A stretch of 64,000 nt of DNA, from NCBI RefSeq assembly GCF_000003815.2, contig NC_049979.1, positions 10,944,471 to 11,008,470 of the forward strand. The letters run 5' to 3'. A program made the position numbers and the translations under genes. This document shows positions 1 to 41,536 of the stretch, in pieces (the stretch's first letter is position 1; each line of letters starts with the position of its first letter). The DNA comes from Branchiostoma floridae. Its lineage: Eukaryota > Chordata > Leptocardii > Amphioxiformes > Branchiostomatidae. Under the pieces are notes generated by a model. The model did not search any database, was not told the DNA's origin, and was given only the letters and a program-made list of their open reading frames with translations.

Positions 1-1418
1 TATATTCAGAACTTTCGTCATCTGGAACTTGGGTAATATGCTTTAAAAGTCATAAGAATCTAAAAAAAAATTGGTTGTACATGTTTAGTAATTTCAATCA
101 AAATGAACTAAATTTAAATTGATTTGAATTTGCGCTACCAACATGTGATATATAACGTTACATATCAATTTCAGTCACAATCAGTTCACCTATTGTGCTG
201 ATGCTATTATGTTTGAGAGTTTTCGCGTTTTGCCATTGTTTATCAGACCACGATGCACATAGTTAGCAAAATATGACTTTAAATGTTATGCTCCAATAGC
301 AATGTACTGAAAAAAGACATTGTAATGTGTTCACTGGAGTTATTCTTTGGATGAGAAAAGAGGCATGTCAGGTGTAGTTGTGATTTTTAGAGCGTGTTTT
401 TATTCCCTTTAGCCACATAACATACCGCAATTAGGGCCTGTGAGCCAGAGAATAGTAGTAATTTAGCATGTATATTCGGATTAGACCTGTATACTTCAAC
501 TTAGAGATTTCTGCCTGTCTTGTAAAGTATTGTTACGTTTGACACAAATGTATTTTGCTAGCGGCATCCATTACAAATAACGTGCTCTTGTTACAACACA
601 GCTCCGTTATAATTGGACGCAGAAGAACATTGCTTTGGCGTTAAAAAGAAATGCTTGGTTCTAGTGGATATTCATATGTCTGGTACCCCTTAACTCAATC
701 TGTGATGATGACCATGAGCATGTAACGTTACATGTATGTAGCCTGATAAGACAACAAAATTTGTATGTACCAGATGAATCTTCGTATATTAATATGCTAA
801 GGTCCTATTAAACATGTAAATCTGTATTCGCTAGAGAGAAGTACTTCTAAAAAGCTTAAGCTTGTTGATTTCAATATGCCTTATGATACCAAGATTACTG
901 CGAGGTCCCTGTGATGTTATACCAACCTGAACAGTGTTTCACCTAAAAGTTTCACATCTGGCACTGAAATTCAACTAACACCTGGGTTGAACGTGGGTTA
1001 ACCGAAACCATAGAACGTTTCGCTCCCACCCCCTGGATCGATTACCGAAACTATAGCCTCCATAGCCGGACTGTCAGCGTAGCTTCCTGCTAGCAAGGCT
1101 CCGGTTTAACAGTGCGTTTTTTCTTTAAGTTTTTATAGTAGATTTTTTTTTTGGTGTGGTGCCGGTTGTCGTCCCAACGTTCTAACCAGGAGAACAACAA
1201 AAGTTCATGGCAACATACTACATAGTACAGCCGCCGTCCGAAGTCTAGAATGGGGGCTACCGAAACCACCGGTTTCCCCCATTGAAACAGCGTCATCGGT
1301 CGTGGTATTGTGCTTGTTCGATGCCACACCTGGAAATGCTATGCGAAACTGAAGTTGGCGTCCTGAACGCACCTACTAGTATCCAAAACCAGCAGTCATC
1401 CCAGGGAAACCAGCAGGA
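1..1418. other. Upstream flank and promoter region of the Mx gene
   Basis: No gene is visible here. The stretch is AT-rich up to about 950. The last 450 bases are less AT-rich and carry several GAAAC/GTTTC words (listed separately). Short open frames on both strands look like chance. The transcription start cannot be placed; no clear TATA box was recognised. Confidence 0.6.
1004..1354 (+). promoter_or_regulatory. Cluster of GAAAC half-sites, candidate IRF/ISRE region
   Basis: GAAACY or GAAAC words occur at 1004, 1047, 1262, 1284 and 1345. One is part of the palindrome GAAACCACCGGTTTC at 1262-1276. The copy GAAACTGAAG at 1345-1354 lies about 65 bp before the Mx start codon and differs by one base from the GAAANNGAAA core bound by interferon regulatory factors. 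Vertebrate Mx promoters carry such elements. That these words are functional here is inference from position and sequence only. Confidence 0.35.
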
Positions 1419-4400
1419 ATGGCGGCGGTAGACTGTTCCTTACCGCTTTCTGTAAACTACCAAGAGAAGGTCCGGCCCTTTATCGACCTGGTGGACGAGC
1501 TGAGGGCTAATGGGCTGGATCGCGATGTGTCCCTCCCCTCTGTGGTGGTCATCGGGGACCAGAGTGCCGGCAAGAGTTCCACATTGGAGGCCATCTCAGG
1601 TGTTCAACTTCCCAGGGGGAGCGGTATGTAGTGTAGCATGCTCAGTTCAGATAACCCTAAGGAGAGTGTATAGTTAAGTGAATAATTATCCTTAAGATAT
1701 ATCTTATTGAAACACATATTGTGATTGGAACCCCGATATGGCATATGTCTAATAGTGTACACACCAATTCTTCCCATATGGCATATGTCTAAGAGTGTAA
1801 ACAGCAATTCTTCCGCTACAGGGGGTAAAAAGTAGTTTCGAGGATCTAGATTTGAGTTCATATTTCCCATGATCTGCTTCGAAATGACATTAGATACTAA
1901 CATGTGAAAAGCGTCAGTAGCGACGTGTTTTTGTGAAGAATGATTTTTGCCTGAGTCACCCTTCCGGGTAAACTTCCGCGTTGAATAATTGAACTAATCC
2001 GACCCTTTGCCTCAGATTCGCCGTGTTGCTATTTCTCGCATGTGGGGTTATTGTGAAAATCTCCGCGTTAGGATTTCTAATAATTGGTTGATCATACCCA
2101 AGTGTTTTCTACTTTCGGCATTATCATGCATTATTGTGTCTGCAGCATAGTTGATCGGTTTAATTCAGTGAAAAAATACAATTGTGCAGCATGTATGTCA
2201 TTGAAAATAACGTACTTCTCCTCTAAACTTTACGAAAATTGGAGAGGTTATAGAACCTTAAACTCGGCTTTTCTTATAGCTTGAGGACTGTCCTTATGTA
2301 TATGTTTTTGCTCCCCAATCAACGGCATTTCCTGAAAGAGACGGTCGCTAGACTTGACGGGTGTGCAACTTTATGTATTCCTAAAAAAATCAACATTACC
2401 GGGTTTAAACTCCTACATTGAATTTTGACTCTTGCATGTTTGCCTTGCAGGTATCGTGACAAGGTGTCCATTGGAGTTACGGCTGAAAAAGAGCCAGAAG
2501 AAAGACGCCCCGTGGAAGGGATGCATCCGTTATGTCAAAAATAAGAAAGACGTAAGATTTGACGTAGACGAGCCGGGAAATGTGGGAGATGCTGTAAAGA
2601 AAGGTGAGTTAGCATACCTGTTCGTATTCATGATCAGGACCCTGGTAACTAGTGACTAGTTAGCAGCTGCACTGAATTCAACGAACTCAATCGACCTAGT
2701 AGTTATAAAAGAGAAACTGTTAGGAGTTCAGAAATGAAAATAAGCAAGAGAACACACGCATTGTTGCCTACCTGCCTACCTGTTTAGGTCGGGAACTGGC
2801 CTCTAACTCCTCAAGCTCTCAGCTCAGTCCAGAATCTCAATGTGTCACGGTCCAATGCTCTAGTTCCTGCAAACCCAAGAGTCAGTCCAGCGTCTTATCA
2901 TACATATTCATTATACACGTGTCTTAACTTCACATTCCTACGATAACCAAAGTAGGTCATGCGCAATCATTATTGAACAGCCCCCGTACATTTTGGTGTT
3001 TTGCAGCCCAGAATGACTTGGCGGGCACCACCAATGGCATCAGCGACAGTTTGATCACCCTGGATGTGGAGAGCCCAGACATCCCCGACCTGACCCTGAT
3101 CGACCTGCCTGGGATTGCGCGCATTGCAGCGGAAGGACAGCCAACGGACATCGGCCAACAGGTAGCTTAGAAATATTCACCAGGTTATTTCAATGGAGAT
3201 ATATGGCTTACCCTATCAACCATGCAGTTGTACAAAAAGAATCACTGTTAACAATAAAACTGTAGCAACTTTACGTCTCCAGTCGAGCATGAATTACAGC
3301 TCATAGAATACGCTAATGTCGGAGAAAATGGGCTAAAAAACAAACAAACTCAAAACAGCTGGTTCTAAATTGTGCTGTTTTACTATCATTTCTCCACTGG
3401 GATATGAAATCATTATTTTACTTTACTTATGAAAAGTTAACTTTTATACCGTAAAGAAAGTAGGACCTTTTGTATACTACACTGTTGAAATTCATTCGAC
3501 TACAAACTTATAAGACACTTCTTCTCTGACGATGCTTTGCACAGATTAAAGATCTGATCAGTAAGTATATTCAGAAGAAGGACACCATCATCCTGGCTGT
3601 GGTACCATGTAATGTGGATATCGCTACTACTGAGGCTCTGCAGATGGCACAGGAGGTGGATGCAGATGGGAGCAGGACGCTGGGTAAGCTGAATAAAATG
3701 TGCTTATACTGAATAATAGTACAAGAGTCCAAATGTCAGCCTCAAATTCCTGCTGGTGATCTCTTGGTTTTGCAATGAGCAACTCATTCAAATGATAATC
3801 CTGTGTTATTTAATCTAAAAAAAAGATGCTGTTTGTAAATCCTTGTTCTCAATAGTGCTGTTTTATACATTATTATGCACACCAAATGATTAATCAATGC
3901 TATGATGTCAAAGATTGTTGGACTAAAGAGAATCATGCCATGAAAGGAATATTGCTTATGATATTTCCCCACTGTTGCCCAGGTGTTCTGACTAAGCCTG
4001 ACCTGATAGATCCCGGTACAGAAAGGGGCGTCCTCCAGATTTTGAACAACGAAAAATACAAACTCAGAAAGGGGTACACCATCATCAAGTGCAGGGGACA
4101 GATGGACATTGAGAAGGGGATGTCCCTGGAAGAGGCTATGGACAAAGAGCAGAGCTATTTCAAGTCTCACGAACACTTCAAGTAAGTTAGCCATGGTACT
4201 ATAGCTCTATTCCTATTAAACATGATGAAAAGTATCATAAGAACATTCTCATCAGTCTATGTTAAGTCACCAATTTTGTTATGTATATTCCACTTACAAT
4301 GGTTGATAACATTTTATGTAGGTCCGTGTACAAAGAGAAGAAGGCAGGAGTGAGAACCCTTGCTGGGAGGTTGTCAACCGAGCTGGTTGGGCAGATCAAG

Positions 4401-7400
4401 GTGAGCTGTGATTTTTGTTTTCCCAAATATTTGTATTGTTGATGGGGAAATAAACCTAAATCTTAATTGTTGACCGACAACTTGAAATGTCCATTTGGTG
4501 ATAAAAACACAATACAGAATACTAGCCCAGGATGACCAAACACGGTGTTCTAGTAATCGGAATCCCGCCATGTGGTCCATTATATTGAACAGTAAAAAAG
4601 CATCCACACAGGAAGAAATATAGACAGTGTACCTGTCCATGGTGCTGATATTGAAGTATCCCATTCACAGTCTATTATGTCATAGGTAATACATAAATGT
4701 AATTCAAATGTCACCCACCAAATGAGACGATTTTCTTCCTTAGAATTCCATCCCATTCCTGAAGGAAGATGTGAAGACCAAGTTGGCGGCCACTCGTCAG
4801 GATCTGCAGCTCATGGGCATCGGAGTCCCACAGGAGCCCGATAAAAAGATGCTGTTTCTCACGGATGTACGTTATTTGTTTATTGATATACAGTATAGCA
4901 CATTTGTGGAGACTTAGACATAACAGGTTATTGTGACCATTCTACTCTACAATACACTCTGGAAGTGCGAACAGGGACACATCATCAGTGATGAACCCGG
5001 GGTCATTGGGTGTTTTGGGTCTTTAATCACCATACACCCTCGCCCGGGCGACCCAGCCGAGGTTGATCATTCCCCGATCGACCTGTGTCCGTGTGGCTTC
5101 CACGGTTCCCCCCTACGGAACCACAACCAACGTGAGGCTTTCTCTGCAGCCTCCAAAATGTCCCTGATGGATTTCCGAAGACGGAAACCTCTTACTCCAA
5201 TGTGTTTTAATACATAAGCCAAAGATTGCCCTGCAAAACCCCGGCAACCAACCTCCACTGGTACACACCGGGCTCTCCACCCCTTACTCTGACTTTGTAC
5301 TACCAGCTCGGCATACATTGCCCTCTTCCGCTCGTTGGCTTCGCTTATCCGCTCCTCCCAGGGAACAGTTAGCTCCAACAGAACAACTTGTCTGGTGGAT
5401 TCCTACACTAGTACCATGTCAGGGCGAAGTGACGTGGCTACAATGTGTTCTGGAAACTTGAGCTGTCTCCCTAGGTCAACTAGAAGCTGCCAATCTCTAG
5501 CAGTGGCGAGAAGCCCACCTGCGGAAGTGGGTTGTTGTCGGGTTCTCTCTCCGGCTCTGACAAAGACAATTGACTTCTTGGGGGGTTGTTGACTCCTACT
5601 ACTCTGGATGGCGGTGCTAACTGTGTCTGCCAACACCCTTAGAACCTGGTCATGCCGCCAGCGGTACCTCCCTTCCCCCAGTGCTTTCGGACAACAACTG
5701 AGAATGTGTTCGAGGGTACCTCTCCTCTGACAGAGTTAGCATGAGGGGGTCTTTGCCAAGCCCCAGACGTGCAAGTTAGCTGGGCTTGGAAGGACGTCAT
5801 ACACTGAAGAGATGATAAATTTGATCCGAGAAGGCTCAGCTCTGCACAACTCTGGCCATGTGACCTTGCGGGAGTCAGTATGTTCCCACCTAGTCCACGC
5901 ACCTTGCTTGCGCATGCCTACCATCCTGCATCGCCGATCCTCCTCTTCCCCAGCCCTTATCTCATCCTGGATCAGTAGACGCTTCTCCTTCCCACTGACT
6001 CTGTCGTATCGGGGCTTTGGGCAGCTGCCCAGTCCTGCCCGTCCTACTGCCACGGACCCCACAAGGACACTGTGTCTCAACCTTGCCTCTGCTTTGTCCA
6101 CCGCTTCCTGTGCCTTCCATTTTCTCCCAGTCCTGACATGGATGCCGGCTGAAGAGACCTTGGTGTCTGAAGAGTCCCGGTACATCGACACTTCTTTTGC
6201 ACGGGTAACTTTGAACTCCTCAGTCAGGCCACTCAAGGGAAGCTGCAGCTGGGTGGATCTACCGTACAGGGCAATGTTGCTTAAGGACCTCGGAAGCCCC
6301 AACCATTTGCGAAGGAACCTGCTGATGGTTCTCTCCAGTTGCCCCACCATGGTCATCGGCACCTCGTACACAAGAAGAGGCCAGAGAACCCTTGGCAAGA
6401 CTCCATGCTGGAACATCCAGGCCTTGAAACTACCTGGTAGCCCTGTCTTGTCAATCCCCTCGAGCCACGTCGTCAGGTCACTTTGCTGAACTGAAGCGGT
6501 GTCCTTCAGAGAGCTGTTGAACACCTTGCCCAGACTCTTGACTGGTTTCTCTGACACTGTGGAAATCTGAGTGCCTCCCAGGGTGAAACGGAACCTTTCA
6601 GCCACCTTCCCCTTTTTCAGGACAACATTAAGATATTAATGTGGAAACCAAACTGAATAACAACAACATAAGACAATAACAAAAAAAGTGACTTGAAATT
6701 TGAACAAAAATGAGGCAGCTTTGGATGGTGTTCCTGATATTTCTATCGCCTAATAAAATACCAAGTGCTATACTATTTAGAGTACACCGTTACTTATTCA
6801 CACACTTACTTTCTTACTGCCCTTTGTGCCCCCGGGCATGTACGCCAGTATCAAAGCTCTTAAGTTCCTTCTGCCCATGGCAACTCTCTGGATGCTGGCC
6901 AATTTGTGGTTGAAGCTTTCCGGCTGTTTTGGTGATGTAACCCTCATGTGATCTTAGGTCATCCTTGTTTTCTCTTCCAATGTTTTACCAACAGAGAAAC
7001 CTACGTAATACAATCTCATAGATAGCAATTATGTTGATTTGCCTTCATCATAAGCTTAGCTTGACAAACATCTGAACTTATCCTGTGCTGTTGTCATCCA
7101 GCTATTGCGACATTTCATAGATGACCTGCAAAAGACAGCAAAGGGTGAACTCACCCGGGTATGTCTGAAGAGGAAGAGGACAAACAAACGTCTTTTTGGT
7201 GATGTGAGGGATGCTTTTAAAAGGCTTGAAAGAGCTATGAATAAAATGATGCCAGGTAAGTCATCCAACTTTTTTATTACTCTTTTTGCAATTCATAATT
7301 TACAAATGGTCCACGTCAAAGTCGTTTTGTTAGAAGAGGAGGATTCATGCTTTGTAACCAAACCAAAAACCAACACATTCAGCATTGAGTATTATTCTAG

Positions 7401-9892
7401 CTTCTTCAGAACATCTGACTCGCAAGATTTGAAGAGGTTTTCATTCATGTTTAGTGTCTACAGATGGCAGCATACTACAAGAAATAAAGAATGCAATCGT
7501 CGAGAACCGTGGTCGTGAGTTGCCCCGCTTCATGTGCTACCCTGTCTGCGAGGCGATCATCCGCGAACACCTGCAGAAGTTCCGGGAGCCTGCGTCTGTA
7601 TGCCTGCAGGAAGTCAGTGAGCTGGTGGAGAGTGTGTCTACTGCACTGGCCACGGCTCATTTTCAGGCATTCCAGGGGCTTGACTGGGAGATCAAGGTAT
7701 GCTAGTTCTCCAAGAGGCCCGTGTGTGATTGGTGCTTGTTAAGTTACTTTGTCATTAGTTCACATGAAGTCCTGTGTTCCATATCACCAATCGCACTTAC
7801 TTGTTGGGTAATCTTGACCCGGCCTCGGTTCATTATCAATTTGGTCAAAGGTAAAAATCTGGCCCCGTTCTCATCATCAATGATCCTCACAGGTTGGCTG
7901 CAACGCAGACTTTTTCGCCTTTTTCTTCTTCTGATCAAGAACTTTATATTTTCTGATAAACAATGGTCTCAGAAGGGTGCTTTTGTGCCAAAGCGGATTA
8001 GCACGGGAGTAAAAGTCAGCTGACCAAAGTTAACATTCAAATGTTCATTACATTCAGGGAAAAATGAATGAGCTGCGCATGATGCATGAGAAAAAGGCAG
8101 AAGAATCTGTGGACCAGATCTTCGCAATGGAGCATCTCGTGTTCACACAGGACAGCATCTTCATCAGAAGTGTTACAGTAAGTTTAAGAATCAAAACCTA
8201 AGTCTAACAGTCTTACACTTTAAAAAAAAAAGAATTAAGTGTAATAAAAGGTCTACCTTCCTTTGTCAGTTAGATTTGCAGGGACACCCCCTTGCATTAT
8301 ACTGAAAATTATCAGCACTTTATAACTGGACCACTATCACTTTATAACCATTATCAGGAAGGTGGATCAAATAATTTTCAATGTGCAAAATTGCACATTC
8401 TTATTGCTTTTTACTATCACAGGGGATGGCAATGGTGTTAGATACATAATGCTCTTTGGCAAAATATTTTTTTCCAAAGTACAGTATAAACATATGTTAG
8501 GGAAGTACCTGACATTTTGACAGTTATGTGGACCATTGTTGCAGGAAATGGGGGACAAAGTCGTTTGGCCTATCGGCCATGTCACCAAGCAAGATGATGA
8601 GGGAAAGGAGGCTGAGAAGATGCTGATGTACATTTGTTCATACTTCAAGGTAAGATAAACTCTGCCTAGGGGCTCTCAGGTTTATCTGTAGGATGGACTG
8701 CAAAGAAATGTGCAAATCACAAGTGACTCACAGTCCAGGGACTGGTGACAGTTAATCTTTATTTTTATCATACATATACAAACATTTTGATTTGACTTGC
8801 AGGCAAAATGTGCTGTGCTGCCAGGTAACGTTAAAAAAATTATAACAAAAATCTTTAACCACAAAACACCGACATTTTTTTTCTAAACTGACAAAGGGGG
8901 TTAATTATGTTGTTTAGTATTGTCTAATCTTTTTACACTTTTGTTGCTGATCACTGTATATGCATTGCTTTGATGTATTCCAGCTCATTATCATGATCTA
9001 TGCAAAAAGATTAGAAAGTTTAAACTAAATCCAAGCTTACCAAATGTTTGGAAAGATCATGTATAGGTGAAGTTGGTGGTATTTTGAAAGGACATAATAT
9101 ATAATTATTAAATTAGAATTAGAAAATTTATAAGACAAGGAGATTCAGAAGTCTAACAAAGATCTTGTGGGCTAAAGGCTGAGTAACACTGACTTCAGCT
9201 GAACTACCTTTTGTTTTATCAACCATTCCAGGTTGCCATTCGGCGTATGGTAGACCAGGTGCCGATGGCCATCAGCTTGCACCTATTGAAGAACCTCACA
9301 GAAGACATCACCTCTCAGGTACATAGTTCATTATTTCAATAACTAAGACAATATTTATTATCACTTCTCTCTGGTAGAATATCACTAGAAGATGAAAAAC
9401 AAATAATCGTGAAATTTCAATTATGGACAACACCGATTTAATTTCTTGGTTCTCAGATTTAGAGAAAATACTACATTGGAATGTCTACATGAAAACTGGG
9501 TCTAAGAGGAAAGTCAGATGCATGCTTAAGGTTTCCACCAAATTTCTACATAAAATGTCAAAGAGCCAACAAGTTAATTTGGTACGAACATTTCGACATA
9601 TTGTTCAGGATTGAGTGAGCCAGGACAGTGGCATCTCTTAATTGCTCGATGAACCAAACAAACACATTACCCTACGGTAGGTAAAACACACCGTTGAAAC
9701 CACAACAATAACACACACAACAGCAAAAAGGATTCTGCTTTTGCTTGCCAGGTGAACCTGATGGCGGCGTATCCAGACAAGACCCTGCAGCTGCTGGAGG
9801 AAGACCCGGACAGCGCGGAGCGGCGCGCCATGCTGGAGGAGAAGCTCAAGAGGCTGATGAAGGCCAACCAGGACCTTGCCAGGTTCAACTGA
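1419..9892 (+). CDS. Mx: Mx-family dynamin-like GTPase (13 exons, complete)
   Basis: Exons: 1419-1623, 2451-2603, 3007-3161, 3545-3683, 3983-4181, 4322-4400, 4744-4866, 7102-7255, 7464-7696, 8058-8177, 8545-8649, 9232-9318, 9752-9892. They total 1893 nt (630 aa), all with GT-AG borders and matching phases. The protein is a large GTPase of the antiviral Mx branch of dynamins, which oligomerise and block viral ribonucleoproteins. G domain: P-loop GDQSAGKSS at residues 46-54, switch I in LPRGSGIVTRCP, DLPG at 152-155, TKPD at 221-224. The stretch after DLPG ([14 protein letters not shown]) and [14 protein letters not shown] are Mx signatures rather than classical dynamin. Stalk and C-terminal GTPase-effector-like helices follow; there is no PH or proline-rich domain, as expected for Mx. 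The L4 stalk-loop region (start of exon 11, after RSVT) looks shorter than in mammalian MxA. The start lies in a normal animal context, and the usual family length is about 620-660 aa. Confidence 0.95.
1736..1815. repeat. 40-bp tandem duplication in Mx intron 1
   Basis: Two adjacent 40-bp copies (1736-1775 and 1776-1815) begin ATATGGCATATGTCTAA and end CAATTCTTCC. They differ at a few positions, so the duplication is fairly recent. No function is visible. Confidence 0.85.
4940..6640 (-). mobile_element. Decayed non-LTR retrotransposon fragment (C-terminal part of ORF2)
   Basis: On the minus strand one frame runs from about 6622 down to 5067. It is interrupted only by TAA at 5736-5738 and TAG at 5403-5405. 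The translated pieces contain blocks I recall from the C-terminal half of widespread LINE-type reverse transcriptase polyproteins: [45 protein letters not shown] and [19 protein letters not shown]. The segment [20 protein letters not shown], read through the TAA, resembles a terminal zinc-knuckle region. The catalytic reverse transcriptase core and endonuclease are absent upstream, so the copy is 5'-truncated and dead. It lies antisense within Mx intron 7 and explains that intron's 2.2-kb size. Clade not assigned; outer borders approximate. Confidence 0.85.
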
Positions 9893-10542
9893 GTCTGACG
9901 GGCAGAGGTCATAGGTCACCAGTGGTTGATCTGCAGTTTGGGGAAGCAATGAAACCTGTCCAAAATCATATCCAGTTGCTTAAGTAACTGCTTTTTGGCA
10001 AACTTGTCATTATCTTTTTTTTGGTAGTGTGTGAAATGTTTGCCTTTTGGTGCACAATTTTGTCTTCACTTAAGACTATATGAATTCTCTCGTTAGGGGC
10101 TATATCATTTATCATTTCATGGCTGTATCTAGGTTGCAAAATACTCATGTTGAATAATGATTTACCGTTGGTATGGGCTGCATCTTACAGTGTGTAACAT
10201 TATATCAAGGATTATATGTAGAGAGATGGAAGTCAAGAACTAGCATGTTCATTGGTACATGTACATTATGATATGAAGATAAAACTTTAAAAGCATCTAG
10301 TTTTACCTTGAATACACCGCAAGTATCTTATTGTGGAATAACATGAAAGTTGAATAGTATACAGTTTTTATCATAAAAAGTTTGAGGAATTTTTATAGTC
10401 CATCAAGTGCATTAGCAGGAAAGGGTTACAAATTCATTTGATTAAGTACACATGTATACATATATGTTAGGAATATAATGTTTTTCGTAATTAGTAAAAC
10501 TTTCGATATCCTATACTTTTGGCAGTGGGTGGTTTGCATTTC

Positions 10543-10548
10543 AATAAA
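10543..10548 (+). promoter_or_regulatory. Candidate polyadenylation signal of Mx
   Basis: A canonical AATAAA lies about 650 bp after the Mx stop codon. It is the first perfect hexamer on the plus strand that I noticed in this flank; real usage is unknown. Confidence 0.4.
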
Positions 10549-11573
10549 CCAGTCTCCAGAAAGATGATTGTGCTCAATTATTATATCACTCCTGCTTTTA
10601 TTGTAGAGTGACAATGTTAGCCTCAGGAATTAGTTAGATCAGAGGTTCAATGTAACCATGAAGAAGATCATAAAGATCAATTGTCACATCATCAATTATC
10701 GTTTGATGGTTACGGCCATTATAAAGCATATGATATAGAGATGACAACTCGACAATATCGATAATAAGACCTATAATGTTAATGTTGAGTAATAACGTTA
10801 ACATTATTGTGTTGCAAGAAAAATCCCCCACACATAACGTGTTATCTGCTGGAATTAAGATGTTAACTTCTAAGTTCTATGTTGTGTATTGAATATCAAA
10901 AAATCAAAGATCAAACACTGATGAAGGCACACACAAGACGAGAGATGGAGAGAGACCGAGAAGGTAGGATGGGAAAGAAGATAAAGTGAAAGTAGACTGC
11001 TGGCATCTGTGGCATCTGCCAGATGCTTCCGCAACTTCCGCACCCGCGTAGGTTTCCTCTCAGCGGGAAGACAGGGTCTCCTTTGCTGGTACGGCCTAAC
11101 GTTAGGCCCCAATTCCCAATACCCAACCCGGGGCCCTGCTGGGTAGCTTTATTTCGGAAACGAAAAATATTATAAGAAAGGAAACAAAACACACAGAACG
11201 TAAAAGGAATTAGTCAGGAGCATGATTTCTGTATTTTCCTTAATAAACACTTTTATCTTTCGCTACTGCAAACGTCCCGGCTGGGCAACGTTTTGGAAAT
11301 GGGACCTAAGCCTTTTAATACAGGAGCCGAGGAGCTGGTCTCTAGTTCTAGTTCACATTCAAGTAATCATTAGACTCTAGTAGCGAGATTAGATTACCTA
11401 GTATCATAGGCTCACCTTCCTCAAACATTCCACAATGTAAGAGTTGGGGAAACTATATGATATTGATATTGTGTAATATTGATATAGTTTAATAAGGAAA
11501 TAGACAAACGTAAATATAGTCATATACTGATATAGTAGCCATTGACGGTCATTGACATCGTGCGTGGAGAGAG

Positions 11574-11602
11574 CACGTGATTCACGCTTGGCCGGGCACG
11601 TG
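11574..11602. promoter_or_regulatory. Pair of CACGTG E-boxes
   Basis: CACGTG at 11574-11579 and 11597-11602, 23 bp apart. A third occurs at 12399-12404, close to the first coding exon of PPP2R5. CACGTG is bound by bHLH-zipper factors (Myc/Max, USF, MITF/TFE types). The grouping upstream of PPP2R5 suggests a promoter or enhancer, but this is inference. Confidence 0.35.
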
Positions 11603-11824
11603 CCGCTGGTGAAAGTAGTATAGAATACCGCTTCTCGAGTTACGTTATGCAGAGGTCGTTTCACTTTTGAATGTATAACGTTAGTTGGAGTTCCAGTTTT
11701 TGAGGTCATCATCAAAAGGTATACAAGATGAAGTACTCAATGGAAGAGATAAGCCACGTTTTAAGCATTATATCTGGAGATCATCATGGCTTACTGCATT
11801 TTGGGATGAATAAATAAATAAACA

Positions 11825-11884
11825 CGAGTTGGACCTCTTTGTCAAGGCGATTACATGGTCTATTATACAAAGAGGTCTAACTCG
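11825..11884. repeat. 60-bp hairpin (18-bp inverted repeat)
   Basis: The arms CGAGTTGGACCTCTTTGT (11825-11842) and its near-perfect reverse complement (11867-11884, one G:T-type mismatch) flank a 24-nt loop. This is either a mini fold-back transposon remnant or a transcribed hairpin. Nothing else supports an RNA gene. Confidence 0.75.
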
Positions 11885-12182
11885 CTTTCTTTTGCTCCTA
11901 ATAACAATTCCATACATGTTAACGGTATTGCGCCTTTACATAGGTAGTTATCTGTAGTTAATTGTACCGCGTACGCGTATGCCGAATTTTAGCACGTATT
12001 TTCAGTCAATTTGTTGACGATGTTTGACATTTTTGTGTGCAATCATCCGACCGCTGGTGACTTTTCGTCGTGCAGATAAGCGAAGTCAGACACTAACAAT
12101 GGAGTGAATTGGAGCCGGTTTGGGATTGGGGGATTCTGTAGATTCAATAGACCGAAGTGTGTGGTAACGTGCCCGTATCCAA

Positions 12183-12282
12183 NNNNNNNNNNNNNNNNNN
12201 NNNNNNNNNNNNNNNNNNNNNNNNNNNNNNNNNNNNNNNNNNNNNNNNNNNNNNNNNNNNNNNNNNNNNNNNNNNNNNNNNN
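12183..12282. other. Assembly gap (100 N)
   Basis: Exactly 100 N, the conventional placeholder for a gap of unknown size. It sits in the putative PPP2R5 promoter region, so upstream regulatory sequence or a non-coding exon could be missing. Confidence 0.98.
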
Positions 12283-12506
12283 GTACTTAATATCATAGGG
12301 TACTTTAGATTTATACTTCCTTCTTCAACATTCCGCAGTACCACTACCGCAGTACTATTTTAGTACGCCAGAAGTCGCTGGTGTACAGCCCTGTCGGTCA
12401 CGTGCCGTGTATCGTGCCCAACTGCGCGCGCGCGGACCGTCCTAGTGGTATCAAATTACGAGGGTGCACACTAGAGCGAAGGAAGGGCATCACAACTACA
12501 CAAGTC

Positions 12507-41536
<29,030 letters not shown>

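Larger units (their letters stand above)
9893..12506. other. Intergenic region between Mx and PPP2R5
   Basis: Contains the Mx 3' UTR at its left end and the PPP2R5 promoter/5' UTR at its right end, plus an assembly gap and a small fold-back. AT-rich up to 10.9 kb. More balanced sequence around 11.0-11.6 kb and after 12.36 kb carries three CACGTG palindromes (11574, 11597, 12399). No additional gene was recognised. Confidence 0.6.

Noticed and set aside
5812-6489. 225-codon open frame on the plus strand
   Set aside because: It is the reverse-strand shadow of the retrotransposon fragment, whose minus-strand translation has recognisable family blocks.
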